In this document: piece after piece, positions 23,172-36,900 of the stretch
Numbering within the stretch: the first letter of the stretch is position 1
Layout: each line of letters opens with the position of its first letter
Notes under the pieces: model-generated
The model's input: only the letters and a program-made list of their open reading frames with translations
What the model was told of the DNA's origin: nothing
Database searches by the model: none
Made by a program: the position numbers and the translations under genes
Assembly: GCA_019614645.1 (NCBI GenBank)
Contig: JABWDB010000014.1
Span: forward strand, 4,712,001 to 4,776,000
Length of the DNA stretch: 64,000 bases
Direction of reading: 5' to 3'
Source of the DNA: Stratiolaelaps scimitus
Lineage: Eukaryota; Arthropoda; Arachnida; Mesostigmata; Laelapidae

Positions 23172-26100
23172 AGCTGATCCTATGACGAAAGCCTGGTAGT
23201 CCAAGCATGACACAAAATGAGAGATGTTTAGACGAGTTAGACTTCTATAGGTGCTTTAAATTTATGCGATTAGGATAGTATATTTAGCTCGACACAATGT
23301 ATACCGAAACAATATGGATCATGTTAACCAAAACGAACCAAAATTCAAGCCGGTCCACAGAATTGGATCCTAGAGGAAAAATCAGCTAGACAACGAATCG
23401 AATGAAACTGATTAATAATATCCAATAAGCAAGATCACATTCATATGATTATATGGGCAGTCCTAATTGTCGCTCAGGAAGATTTTCATCGTCGACATGA
23501 ATATTGTTTATGAGAATAAAAACAGAAACGAGTGTTACTCACCGAAAAGACATACGGCTGAACAGAAGGCAAATTCTGGCAATAGACCAAAAAACAGGCA
23601 CCACATAACATTAACTACACCAACCAACCAAAACATATACATATAAATATATATATATATATCGAGAGAGAGAGAGAGAGAGAAAAGATATCGAGGACAT
23701 GAACTAACGCTCGGAAAGACGTTTACATTTCGAGACTAGCAACATACCACACTTAACGCACATTAAGCATATACGGCACAGCATGCAACACTTATTAGTA
23801 GTAGTAGTAGTAGTGATTGGCTGTTAATAACATGCACAATATAAAAACGTCAGATTGGTGTACAGTTCATTTATTTACATTACAATAAATATTTGATGAC
23901 TTGATATAGATAGTTGTTAAAGATACATGTGACATCGTGCGCGCGGCGCAAATGATTTGTATATTGCACAACCATTCTATGTATGTATCACTCGAGCGAT
24001 AACAACGATAACAAACTCGTGTACGCGGGGACCGCCCGTCGATTGACTATATCGTATTATATATTATTTTTTGGTTTCACCATACAAAACTGTTGTTCCA
24101 TAACCTATTCAAGGTAAAAAAATAAACGCTGAGAACTGCTCAAAGGTGTAGCTCCAGCGAGGACAAGTAACAGCAGATTGTGCGCACACACAATGTCAGC
24201 AGCTCACACCATTGACTGTAGCAGCGAAATCTAGCGGAGAAACATCTAAGAGGTGAGATCACAAAGAGACATCTCGGGCAGAGAGATATGAGTCAAAGGT
24301 ATCCTTGTTGTTGCTGTTGCTGTCAAGCTCGTCGATACGATGAAGGGTGTGCCTATGGGGGTTTGTTGTTGTGTTATAAAATATATCCACTCGGCATCTT
24401 CTTCACACTCGAGGCTTGAAAGGGCCTCGACCATCCATTGTCCTTTGTCCAATTTTCAATCTGCTGCTAAGTTCCATCTTCGTCCATATCTTCCCATAGA
24501 AAATAGCACACACACACACGCACACACAGATGCACGCCCGCAGACCCAGCTTAACTACAGACTTGCATCACACTAGCCGTTGTCGTGCTGAGAGGGTGCC
24601 GTGTCGCTGCTGCAATTTGTCCACTCACACTCAGGTAAGATCCATACACGCGCAAACGCACTCTCGACCCCCGATACCTGCATACGCGGATGCTGCCAAA
24701 ATAGATCCATCTAATGGTGCCATTTTACCAATCTCTGGTGCGGCCGGCAGTAAGCACACTTCCTGCGCACTCATTTTTGGTCTCACAAATTAATTCAGAT
24801 CATGGTCAACGGGATGTTTCTCCCCACGTCCCCCGAGGGCTTGCCGAGCTCCAGCTATCGCGCAATCATCGCCAATCCCGCCGTTAGAAATCCAGGTGGA
24901 TGATGCCGTTGTGACGGGGCTCATGTTCGTATCTGACACAGCCTGAAGCCAGAACAGAGAAGGTCAAACACTACACCCAAGAAAGTCGGCATATCTCCCA
25001 CGGCTCGCTGCGTTCGCGCTTCTATTCTAGCGACAACGTCGCTCTCATGCCGCAGCTGGCGATTGACGCCGACCGTCCAGCGGCTATTTGATCGATTGAT
25101 TAATTGTCTCACTAGATTCATTCGCTGTCCCCGTTCGTCATGAGGCAAATGCGGCAGATATGCTAATCAGTGCTTTTGTTCGTGCTCTGGCAGGCTGGTC
25201 TTGTCATCGCTCTCGTTGACGAGTGCACAGCCCTCGTCCTCAAAGGCCAACGTCACCTTGTGGAAGTGTACGGCGGCCCGTTCGATGCTCGCGCACAGAT
25301 GGGGAGGATGCGAATCGTCCGATAAGCCCTCGCCCGCGTCGACGATATCTGCCGACGAGAGTGACATGAAGCCCTTCGACTTCTGTCTCGCCCGGGTTGG
25401 CCAGAAAGCAGAAAATATCATCGGCGCGCAGGATCGTCACGAGACCGGATCGTTGGCGAACCATCAGCGTTAGTAAAACAGTCATCAACTCATTATCATA
25501 GCAATTCACTCAAACACCAATCGAAGTATACAAATGTTTCACTGTCTCATGCAAGAACAATGCCATCGTCATTAATCATTTGTTAGTGGTCCCTACCCGC
25601 CCTCACTGTCAACACCACAAGCAGTAACGCATGAATCACTGTTAAGCAAGGCACAACAGATTTGGCAGACAGATGTTAAAATCTAGCCATATACATGTCC
25701 CATGTTGTTAGATATTAGAAGAGCGTACTGATGAGCACTAATTTGATCGAGGGTACTTCCTTTTACTGAGTTCGCTTTGAGCGCGACACTGTTTTTTGCG
25801 GGATGGAGATTTATAGGCACTTGCAATAACGCACTGGCAAAATGGCGATCGCTAATTATAGCTGACTGAACGGCCTCCTGCCGCCAAGTCCTACCGTTCG
25901 CTTGTAAGACCCTAGTGAAGGCGATGGTAGAAGGTAGACCCTCCTGTAGCGGAGCTAAACGGAGACAAAACCTCTCGTCCGTTGGCCTAATCAAATCCCA
26001 AGTCATTTCAATGAATTAATGAATGAATTCATCATTCAGTCATGCTCATGCTACGACCATCCATCACCATCATTCAATGAACAAAAAAAAGTAAAAAAAA

Positions 26101-27069
26101 CTTCAATCAAATAACGAACAAAGGGATGAAGAGAGAAATAACTGAAAAAGTTCCGGAGCAAGACGGACATTAGTCACAAACGGGGAAACTGGATAAAAGT
26201 CAAATACACTCGGTTACTTCCCCATTATTATGATTATTATTATTATTATCAAAGTTGTATTATTTAATGAAAGGAAACGACTGACTAGAGCCATCCGTGA
26301 AAAGCTAGGCACCTCCTAAACAGGCTAACTCGGTTCCCGATAACAGAAGATAATATGAAGGCATAATCCATCTCCTGGCCACTGTCGATAGGCATTGTAC
26401 GATACAGTATATTATCTGATGTTACTTGCTACATATAACCATATTATAGCAATGAGATGGATTCATATTGACGATAGGCCGCCAGTTGGTCTATATATAT
26501 ATATATATATATATATATGATTCAATTAACAGAAAAACAAATATATTCGCATTGTGACGCTTATCGGTATATGGCGCCGATATGACACTAAAACCATAGA
26601 AAGAATCCTTCTTCAACATGATGTTCGCTCGTAAGATCGGGATAAACTTTGCGCCAAGCTCCGCGGACACCAATTTCTGTACAGACTTTTATCGTCTTCT
26701 TGTTCTAAGCGGTACGTATATATTGGCAGACAAAAGAAAATCCCTAGGTGGGGTCTAAAATAGTGACAAAAGACATCGATCGACAAAACGACCGATGATT
26801 TCAATCGAATATCCTAAACACTCGGTCAACGTCTCCCCAAGGGGATGTCCAATGTAACAAACCTGTGTGAGCTGCTCCGTGGAGGTTAAGAGGTGCGCCA
26901 GCGGTAGGCAACAAGATGGGAGGGTCTCAATGAGAGTAGGACGACTATGTGTCAGGAATGGCTTCATGAACCTGTTTGATGCAAATGTAGAAGAAAACAA
27001 CAATATAGCGATAATATTTTACCAATGAACGCTAGATACGAACAAGGAACTAAAATAACAGTGACCAAC

Positions 27070-27143
<74 letters not shown>

Positions 27144-28907
27144 GGTGGAGAGAGATCAGGAAAGGTTGTCCATATCGTACCTGACATCAAAGTTATACCA
27201 CTTGCGTACGAGCCACGCCTTTTCGTATGGCGGACTCTTGAGAAGCTCGCCAGTGGTCGGACTTCGGGGGTCACCCGGCCGATTGGCGCCACCGCCACCC
27301 TGCTGTTGCGCTTGCGCGGCCTGAGCAGCGGCTGCCGCCGCCGTAATATTCAACAGCTCCTGGTCGTGATCTTCAGACCCCACTGGAATGTTTAGCCAAC
27401 GCAGCAGTGTCGACGTTGAGCCGCCGCACACGACAACCGATACGATGACAATGAACGAGGTCGTCGTCAACATGACATGACGCTGGAGGCCCAACGTGTT
27501 TCGAATCGCCAGAGCAAAGGCCATCGCTCCCCGAAGACCTAAATTTGGGAGGCGAACACAACGGTTTGTGGTCAAGGTCGGCCATTTGACAAGACGTCAA
27601 GGAAGGGGTAGTACTCTATACTAAACTGTACTTTAGGCTATAAATCATGTTAGATCATATCGTATACATTAGGCGGTACACCTGGTATCAATGGCGGGCA
27701 GCGGGTATGCGCAGCGGGTCTTGCGTGCGTCGAATGATGATAATTGATCGATCGATTTATATAGATAGATAGATAGATAAACAGAACCTCTATAATAAAT
27801 GGGTATAGTATGGGATTGCTTCAAGTGAAGCGGCTGTACCCAATTTTCTTTCCTAAATCGCCCTCGACACTACAGATGTGTGTACACGTACAGCCCTTGC
27901 CGCAGATGACTTTCAAAGAATCCGGCCACTTTGCTTGGATCAACCTCAATCATTATTGGCAATTGGACAAGTGAAAATTAATCAGCTATTATTATATGAA
28001 ATAATCGATCTAATAACTATCTGCGGTACTCACCCGAAAAGAACAGCACATGCTGGAACGCCATCGGGATCTTGTTCGTCCGGCCGAGATTTAGCAGGAA
28101 CGTCAATGGGTAGACGAATAACGCTCGGCCAGCCGCGATCGATATAAACGCCGACACAATAAAGAACAGATCCCAGTGGTGCTTCTTGTAGGTGAACATA
28201 CTCACGCCAATGTACGAGAATATGAAGTTCTCCGCCACAAAGTTCATCAGCTCGAAGAGCTGTTTCGTTCGCTGTCGACTCTCCGGCGACAGATTGTTAT
28301 ACGTGTAATGGGCCTGACAGATGCCGCAGAACAGGACGGCCACGATGCCCGTCAGGTCGAGCGCTTCCGCGACGAGGAACGATGAGTACGACATTAGGAG
28401 GAAGAGACAGCTTTCGAGGAGCGGAAAGTCGCACAGCTTCGTGAACTTCGTTATGAGGGCGGCGAGGCAGCCTGTACAGCTGCCGATCAGGAATGAGAAG
28501 GCAAATATATAGAAGAACGATCCGAACGCCTTAATCGCTGCGGCAAGCTCGAATTCGCCTGTTGCCTTACTACTCACCGCTTCGTAGTTGGTAATTGCGC
28601 TGGAAATACACAAACATCATACATGCACGCACACATAGTAGTATACCACCAATAATAATAATAATAATAATAATCGAAATAATGACAAAAAAAACGGAAC
28701 TATTCATTTGCTATTTAACATGGCACAAAAATCAATGGGGGTAGCTATTGGATTTGGTGCGATAAAATCATTGGTGACCATAGCGAAATTTTCAATATTG
28801 ACCGCTGTTCGGAGTGCGTCACATTAGCACGAGAGACTCATGTTGGGGAGTGCCCAGTAGCGTATATATGGAGATAAATAATAATTATCTATATTCTTTG
28901 TTTTCAG

Positions 28908-28950
<43 letters not shown>

Positions 28951-29983
28951 TATTACTTACGCGACCAGGCCAATGGCAACAGCATCGTTGAGTATACTCT
29001 CGCCGAATACCAGGGCGTATAGATTGACATCGACATGCAAGTCGTGGAAAATCGCAAGAACCGTCACTGGGTCGGTGGCTGAGATGATCGCCCCAAAGTA
29101 GAGGCAGTGGTTGAATGTGAAATGCAGATGCGATAGCATCAACGTGAACACGTACAGCACACATCTGTGGAGGCGTCCAAGAAGACACGAGTCATATATA
29201 TATATATATAGAAACGACACAGATTATAGACGACATTCACGCATAAGTATAATAACACATTGCCAAATGCAGTCTTCGCTTATCGAGGACTATAGTTCGA
29301 TGGGGCTTACGCTTAAGTCGTCACGAAATCATTAAGCAAATGCTTATATAAAGACTTTGGAAATTTTTTTTCCGTATCGTACATTCAGGTATTTGAGCAA
29401 CAATTCTCGAAGAAAGTTCTCTTATCTTTTCTCAAGGCGTTTTAGTTTGTCGCCGTCAAACATCTCGTAAGTGACATATGGAGACTATCGAGGGCAGAAC
29501 ACATGCGCGGAAGGGATTATCGGGAAGGCCCCATTTTGTCGTATTCGAAGTAATAACAGTGACATTAAGTCTGGCTGACGAAATCGAAAACATGTTGGTC
29601 ACCTGATTGTTCGTGTACTGAGTTCTCGGCAGGAGTGATCTTGGAAGAAGCAGTCAACGCAGGAGTTGGAAGAATCTACGAAGTGAAGGGCCTCCTAAGG
29701 ACCAACAGCCTTTCTGCATATATATATATATATATATTATTTTTTTTAAGCAGGGCTTAGTCTAAGTGGCATTGCGAGAGCAGGATGAAAAAGCTGTTGG
29801 TGATTAACCCCTGCGGCGACTGCTTCTTCCGAGGGACTACTCCTACCGAGAACTAATATATGAACAATTAGCTGATCAACATGGTTTCGATTTCGGATTA
29901 TATTATATAAATTATATATATTTATATATATTATAGATTATGTCTTTATTATATATATATATATATATTATAGATTATGTCTT

Positions 29984-30020
<37 letters not shown>

Positions 30021-30916
30021 TAGTTAAACAGGGCTAATAACTACTAATATATATAACAAATAGTTATATATATGTATATATATATTAGTAGTTAAACAGG
30101 GATTGCTGAGATTTCAACAGCAAATAAGTTATTTTGGATTCAAAATCTTCATTGAACTCAAGCATTATAGTATATCTAGGGAGGGCCCGCTGGTCACGAA
30201 CATACCCAACCACGAAACAGGATATCGTTGTACCGAAAAACGCATAGGTCATTATCGTTCCGAGGTTACGAAAGAAGAATTTCTGAAATAAGCAGCATTA
30301 AAATAGAGAATTTCATGATTTGGCGCATTTCTAGCTGCGGTCAAATTGCAAATTGATCAAAATTGAATTTGGCGAAATTTGCAATCATAGGGTTTCTTGC
30401 ATTGTTTGTTTTTATTTGTCTTATTGAATAGTATTATTGATTACAAATGCACATAGATAAAAAATATTATATATATATATATAAAATATCGTCTTTTCGT
30501 CGGACCTGACCACCTCCAGATATTGGATTCGCAAGTCTTTGAACTAGAAGGTTATGTCAACGAAATGGGCGGCGCAGCCAAATTTTAAACCGGGGAAGAA
30601 CTATCCAGTTAACAGGGATAAACGAGAAACACCCACTCGTTTTAGACTGTAGCCAGCGTTGAATATGATCGGTGGCAGGATGATGTTGAAGAAGATTTCC
30701 GGATCGAATGTCGCTTTCTGATCCAACTTTTTCGTCAACACATCGGTGAGCTCGCCTCGGAACGTGTAGGCGTAGTAGGCATATGAGCGGTTCTCCTGCA
30801 AAAAACAGCAATACAATAACTAAGTTATTCGCAAAATAACACAATTGAAACAACGTTGGAAATCCAATTTCATGTAATGTGATAACAAGTTAATATTCAA
30901 ACGAAATAGAATGAAG

Positions 30917-30951
<35 letters not shown>

Positions 30952-33900
30952 AATAGGTTCCATGGGTAGATAATTGAAATTGTGCACAGCCTAAATTGCA
31001 TAGATTGTTTAACAAGCCCTCGTAGGTGTCATATATAAATGAAAACTATTATAAAAGCGCGCATGGCCAAAAAATCGGTTGATGAGTCATTAAAGATACA
31101 ACGCGAGCGCTGCGATTCATATTGTATTAATCTAATTATTAGAAAATCAAGTATCTTCGCGGTTTTCAATTTGTGTCTAGAATCACGATCAGTTGGTTCC
31201 GTCTGGCATTTTGCTGGCGGCGACAGCCTGAGATTACTTTGAGTAAGGGGACTTAGTAACTTAGTTCGTCAGTCCGCCAAAGTTATCAGTAACAGGTCGC
31301 CTTAAATCGCTTTAGGTACGCTCCTCAGGATATTTCAATTTGTTTTCGGTCAAATGATTTTTATACTTATGAAGGTATATACATATATATATATATATAT
31401 GACGATCAGTTCAGGCAAGCACGTATATATATTCAACTAACCTTGCTGCCCTCGGGCGGTCTTTGGATCTCTAGCTGAATAAAGACGTTATCCGGAGGTG
31501 AGCCCGGTGTCAATTGATTGCTCTCGTTGCCAACCGGCACCACGAAAAGATGGCTGGTCTCCTTTTCGTCGCTGGCATAACGGATTATGGCTCCCACTAT
31601 CAAACCTGAAATCGATATATAATATAATATTAAAGGCAGATGTCAAATATTAACGAACACATTTTCATTTTTAATTTTAAAAGGTATCATCTTCACCGGC
31701 AATAATAGCAAGTGTATCAGCAATTCATAGTATTAGAACAATAGAATCATAATAATAATTATTATTATGACAATAATAACAATAATAATAATAATACAAA
31801 GGCTTCACAATTTGTCAAGTTCCGAATAGAGGAGGTAGACTCAGTATACAAACCCCTGAATGCGATTATTGATTATTGATCGATAGATTTCACAGAATTG
31901 CATGATATTGAGAATTGACTCGCTTCACTGGTGGAGACTTGCGTGCTGATGACGCTCGCATGTCTATTAAGTCGTAGACCAAATGAAGAAACGGAACTTG
32001 AATGCATACAGTTTCTTTGGTTTTATTTAAAATGTGGCCCCCTTTTCAGGAAGCCTGACGGTCCCATCGAAAGCACTGCATCCGATCTTGACATTACTTT
32101 CATATGGTACATCGGCTACTCTTCCATCTGAACCTTAGCGTAAATTATTTGTGGCTGGAGCAAACGTTTACGCTGTGTAGCTATGATTTCGATTTGTACC
32201 AATAGCAGTGAGCCTGCGAGCATTTGACCTGCGAGCATAAAGAGGTCGCTATTTGACATCGCCAAATGTGCATGGATACATTTATCATCTCAAATCAGCC
32301 AAATGCGACATTATACAAAGCCGCCACGATGAGACAAATCAAGCTGGGTCCTACACAGATATCTCGGCCAAAACTGACCCCTTGACTCCATCTGTCGAGT
32401 GGACGACATTCAACCATAGTGTTGCCGCCGTTGCCGTCAACGACGCTATCGGCAGCGCCCTACGACCCGATACATACATGTTATACAAGAACAATATTCA
32501 CACGGAACAACTGAATATGGCTAGATTTTGCTCAAGTGTTCCTCGACGGGAGATATTGAGGCATTTCGCTACTAATAGCACCATTGGATATGTAGGAGCT
32601 ATGTAATACATACGCGGCAGCATTCTCAGTATCTAGCGGCTATGGCTAAATTTCTAACGATATTTTCTCATAATAGATTCTACGAACAAAAAATGTCATT
32701 ATCGACGGTCACCGTCAATGTGAGCTGATTATCACCGATGTAGCTTTTCAAATGTCTAAAGGAATTATCCCTGCTGATATTGCTTTGCCGTTAGTGGCTG
32801 TAAGGAGACGAACAGCCCGCCGACCAACTGAGTTTGTGATACCATCCGTCAGGAGGGAATCTGGCCGACACGCCCTCGCTTGCCAGCTGCCAATGGTCTC
32901 GACATCGCTTTCTCACGAGATTCGCTCACTTAACTCAGCAAAAAAAACGTTTGCAGATGTGGGAAAAGCAGTTTTTTTTATGAATACTGCGAAATAATTG
33001 TGATAAGTGTGACGGCTGCACATATTGTTGACGCTGTAATGTTTGAGTGATATTATATTGTGTATATATGTATGTTTGTTGCGATATCATCATCAACTGT
33101 GTAATTTCATTTCGAATATCGTACATTTATATGTAATGTTTTTATTATCAGTGTGAGCTGAGGCGCAACAAAAGAAAAACGCCGTTTATATTTATATTTT
33201 ATCGAGAACTAATGCGTATGTATATTGCAGTTCCGAAAATAAAGTTGATTTTGAAACTTGAAACTTGAATCAAAAGCTCGATTCCAATGGGCAGAGAACT
33301 CTGCTTGGGTAAAAACTAGACGTCGGGACACAGCCAAATCTAAAGGATAAAAGACAGTATCTCAATTTGAACAGCGAGCATAACACGACCTCCTGAGATT
33401 CACTTGACCTTGTAACTGTAAATCTTTCCTACGCTCGTACAGGTTTGACACCAATGTATATATAAATCATACCGGGATCGAGAGGCATTCGCGGTTCGAT
33501 CCGTATCGCAGTGAACCGAACTATAGACGTGCGCTTTGCTCTACGCTTAACGGCCATGGACACCTGGGCCCAAGCACACGTTTATCCTTAACCAACGCGC
33601 TCCACCCATTGTTATCCTGTTTCCTATCGAACTTTCCTCAATGTGGTTATTCCATTATCATGCATCAGCCATTCGATTACATTGATTATTGTTGCACTAA
33701 TGTCATTGTGTTATTGAGGTTGGTTACTTTTATTCATTCACAATGATTTCATCGGATAATCAGGCCGTCATCTCACAACTGTTATCCTATTGAAGTTTCG
33801 CCGTGTCCCCGTTACGGCCTGCTCCATGAATTCAATGTGAAATCCACTCCTCATTTCTAATGCAACTCGACACGTCTTAGGCCATCTCCATTGAGTTCGA

Positions 33901-36900
33901 ATATCTACGGAACTTTCACATAGTAATTTTTGCAAAGTACACCCTATTCGACCCAATGGCAAGATACGAGAGGCATCTTCCGCTATTTCGAGAATTCAAT
34001 TCGGTGTACCTAATGTGTCGAGTTAAAGAAATTAGAGAACCTCTGCAGTTGAGTGAACGAGAAATTCTCGACCGATAACGAAAAACTCATCATTTCGTGA
34101 GCTCACAATACGTCAGTGGGGAACTCAGTTCGGCTAGTACGTAAAGACTGACATTCAAACATAGCATTTGTTCATATATATCTATATATATATATATATA
34201 TAGTGGATAGCACCGGCCGTCTCAACATAAACCCATCACCTCCGCATTGAGCAGGTCGACTTGAACAGAATCACTGCGAATCTAGCATAAAATCAACATC
34301 ATATGCTAGACAGCGCGAAAGATTACCCTGCGCCAACCATTATATATGATGAAATCCATGAGTCAGTCTTCCACAACAGCAAACACCCCCATTTGGTGAA
34401 ATCTGCCTCACAGCTGAATGCTACCCTGAAGGTCTCCACCAATTAATGGCTGCTCACAATTCGCTAGTTTGTTACCTAGTTATACCACGAATACCATCAT
34501 TAATTCATCACGGTGGCAGGGGTCACTGGATACTCTCGATATCATGACAAGCCACTTTCTTCGGCTTCTGCTATCGACGATGATGCATTCGAAGGGCATT
34601 CGATATCATTGTAGCACTGTATGGCTGTCATTCGGCCTGGCCACGCTGGCTACGTAAATACTTCAGCTATATATATTCATAGTAATTATACCTGGAGATA
34701 TTTTCGGCGACATTCACCGGCAGCTTATAGCTCGAAGGGCCCGTTCTTCGCTTTGACTGCCGCGGGCGATCGTCACTCACGCATAGTCGATATGGCCGGA
34801 ACAAGTAGATTTTATCATACACACATAGGTAACCCCCTAGAAAATGATCTGGGCGACACTGTGTGTAAGTGGGGGGGGTGACACCATATTTCATGCATGA
34901 AATATTATAGTTCCAATCAATCTATCTATCGCGCGAGTGCTATGCGCATACTTTCAGCATGGATATATCTCTTACGTGACTAATAAAATATTAGGTATCT
35001 TTTCTTGAAAATTGCAATTCGAGCTACTCAGAATTTCTTCCATATAAATCGAATTTAGAGTTTTCCCCTAAAGTTTTTCTCAAATTAGCTGATACGTGCG
35101 CACATCGACAAACTTGGAAGGAGAGCTACCATGGACATGATTTGAATGGTAACACAATTATATTTAAGCAGGTCACCTTCGCCTCAGGCACACGCAGTAG
35201 AAATGGTCAAATATGGATATAAACTATGATGTCATGTTCGAATCAGCAAGACCCCGCTCCACCGACCACGATGTTATCCGTAAACAATCGTACGCGCAGC
35301 GAGACCAGTAAGTCTGCTATTTGTGTATCATCATATCTTTAGAATCGCCACCCACTCACACCTGCAGCAGGGATTACCTGTCAAAGGTTTGCAGCGGCGG
35401 CGGCGGCGGCGGCTGCTGCTAAAGATGGTAAATCCCCTCACGGAGTATTCCATCGAAATAGGAAAAAGTATCCCACAATCCTGTGACTGTTCCGGCTTCA
35501 CTTAGACATAGAAAGTCTGTGTTGAAATCGATTTGGAACATTTAGCCTTCCTAGAGACATGTGTGACCTTGCTATTCTCTGTGCGTGTGTATGTGATCTT
35601 ATTGGAGAAGCATGCGGAACGGTAGGCCCACCGTTGGAAAGGGCTGGAAATCACCCCGAGAATAGTTGAGGTGATCAGCCTTTCCAATTATGCACAAACA
35701 CTAAATGGCATCTTAGAACATCAGCTGCAGGGTTACTTATTAATTAATTAATAACGAATTACGTTGCAGGGTACCGATAACGCGTTTATATTTATGGAAC
35801 AAACCTATGAAGAATATGCACCTATCGTCTATCTAGTGAATGGGGTATCTGAGTGTTCAGCCATTATACGTACAGTCATCCTCAGATGATTTTGTGAACG
35901 TATGGCTGAATCAATAACAGGATAACGCTTTTAGGAGAAGCATCTTAAGTAGACATACAATGCCAGGGACATTTTCGTTTGTATCTGCCTTGCCATTATT
36001 TGGGTAACCGAATAACCTAGGTATATCCAATCATGCCTCATACATATATGTTTACTTCGCCTAGCTAAAAACTTAAAAACGATCATTAAAGTATACCCTG
36101 GATGTTAACGTGAACGCTTGAAACAACCCTGCCCTCTTACGAGGTGATAACCTCAATATATATATATATATTCATGTTGGTTTGTTTGTGAGAAAATGCT
36201 TCTTTTCATCAATTCTCCTATGTATATATATATATATATATCGTGCGCAAGGCGCGGAAGGCACAATAACGACGGTCTGCAACTGACCCGCAACCGACAC
36301 CCGCGACCGACGCCAAAAATGATACTCTTGTTGTCCAAAGTCCAAATAGATCTCAAAGTCCACAACAACACGCGACATACCAATACACATTTGAGTGCAA
36401 ACGCTCGGTGCGAGGTTAGCACATATGAAACCCTACTGCGAAGAAGCACGTTCTGTGTTCCGCCTCTCGGAGAACACTCTCAAACGGCGAAGGCAAAACG
36501 ATTCATTTCAAGTTCGATACGAATCAGAACACACTAGTGGAGTATCAGCAGATAAACACGAGACGGCCCCTGGACCATTTATAGCAGTTGTGGAATCAAA
36601 CGAACACTTCGACGAATGAGGAAAATCGGAATTCTAAGCTGCAGCTTCTTTTAGAAGCGAAACGTCAATCGTGTCTCAGCCAACCTGCTCGAGCCGATCG
36701 ACGGATCAGGCAGCATTGCGTTACCTGGAACTGATACCATGTAGGCGTCGTCGATACTTTCACTATTTCCGCGTGCGATTCACAGCCCGCATGTGAATGT
36801 CCTCTGAGACATTGGCAGGGCTAGGGGTGCGATGATAAGTACTTAATCTATTTTTTTCCCTGAGGAAGAGTTCCTGATAAACGTAACATGGCTTTTGGCC

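Noticed and set aside
24921..25148. Minus-strand frame near the end of the exchanger, first considered as its C-terminus
   Set aside because: No similarity to NHE tails, whereas 21979-22122 carries the conserved acidic block with correct phase.
25683..26006. 107-codon minus frame in the last exchanger intron, considered as another exon
   Set aside because: No similarity to any NHE region and no acceptor/donor pair in matching phase was seen.
33494..33510. GCGGTTCGATCC, an exact B-box-like sequence
   Set aside because: No A-box or tRNA-like arms were found at the required distance upstream.
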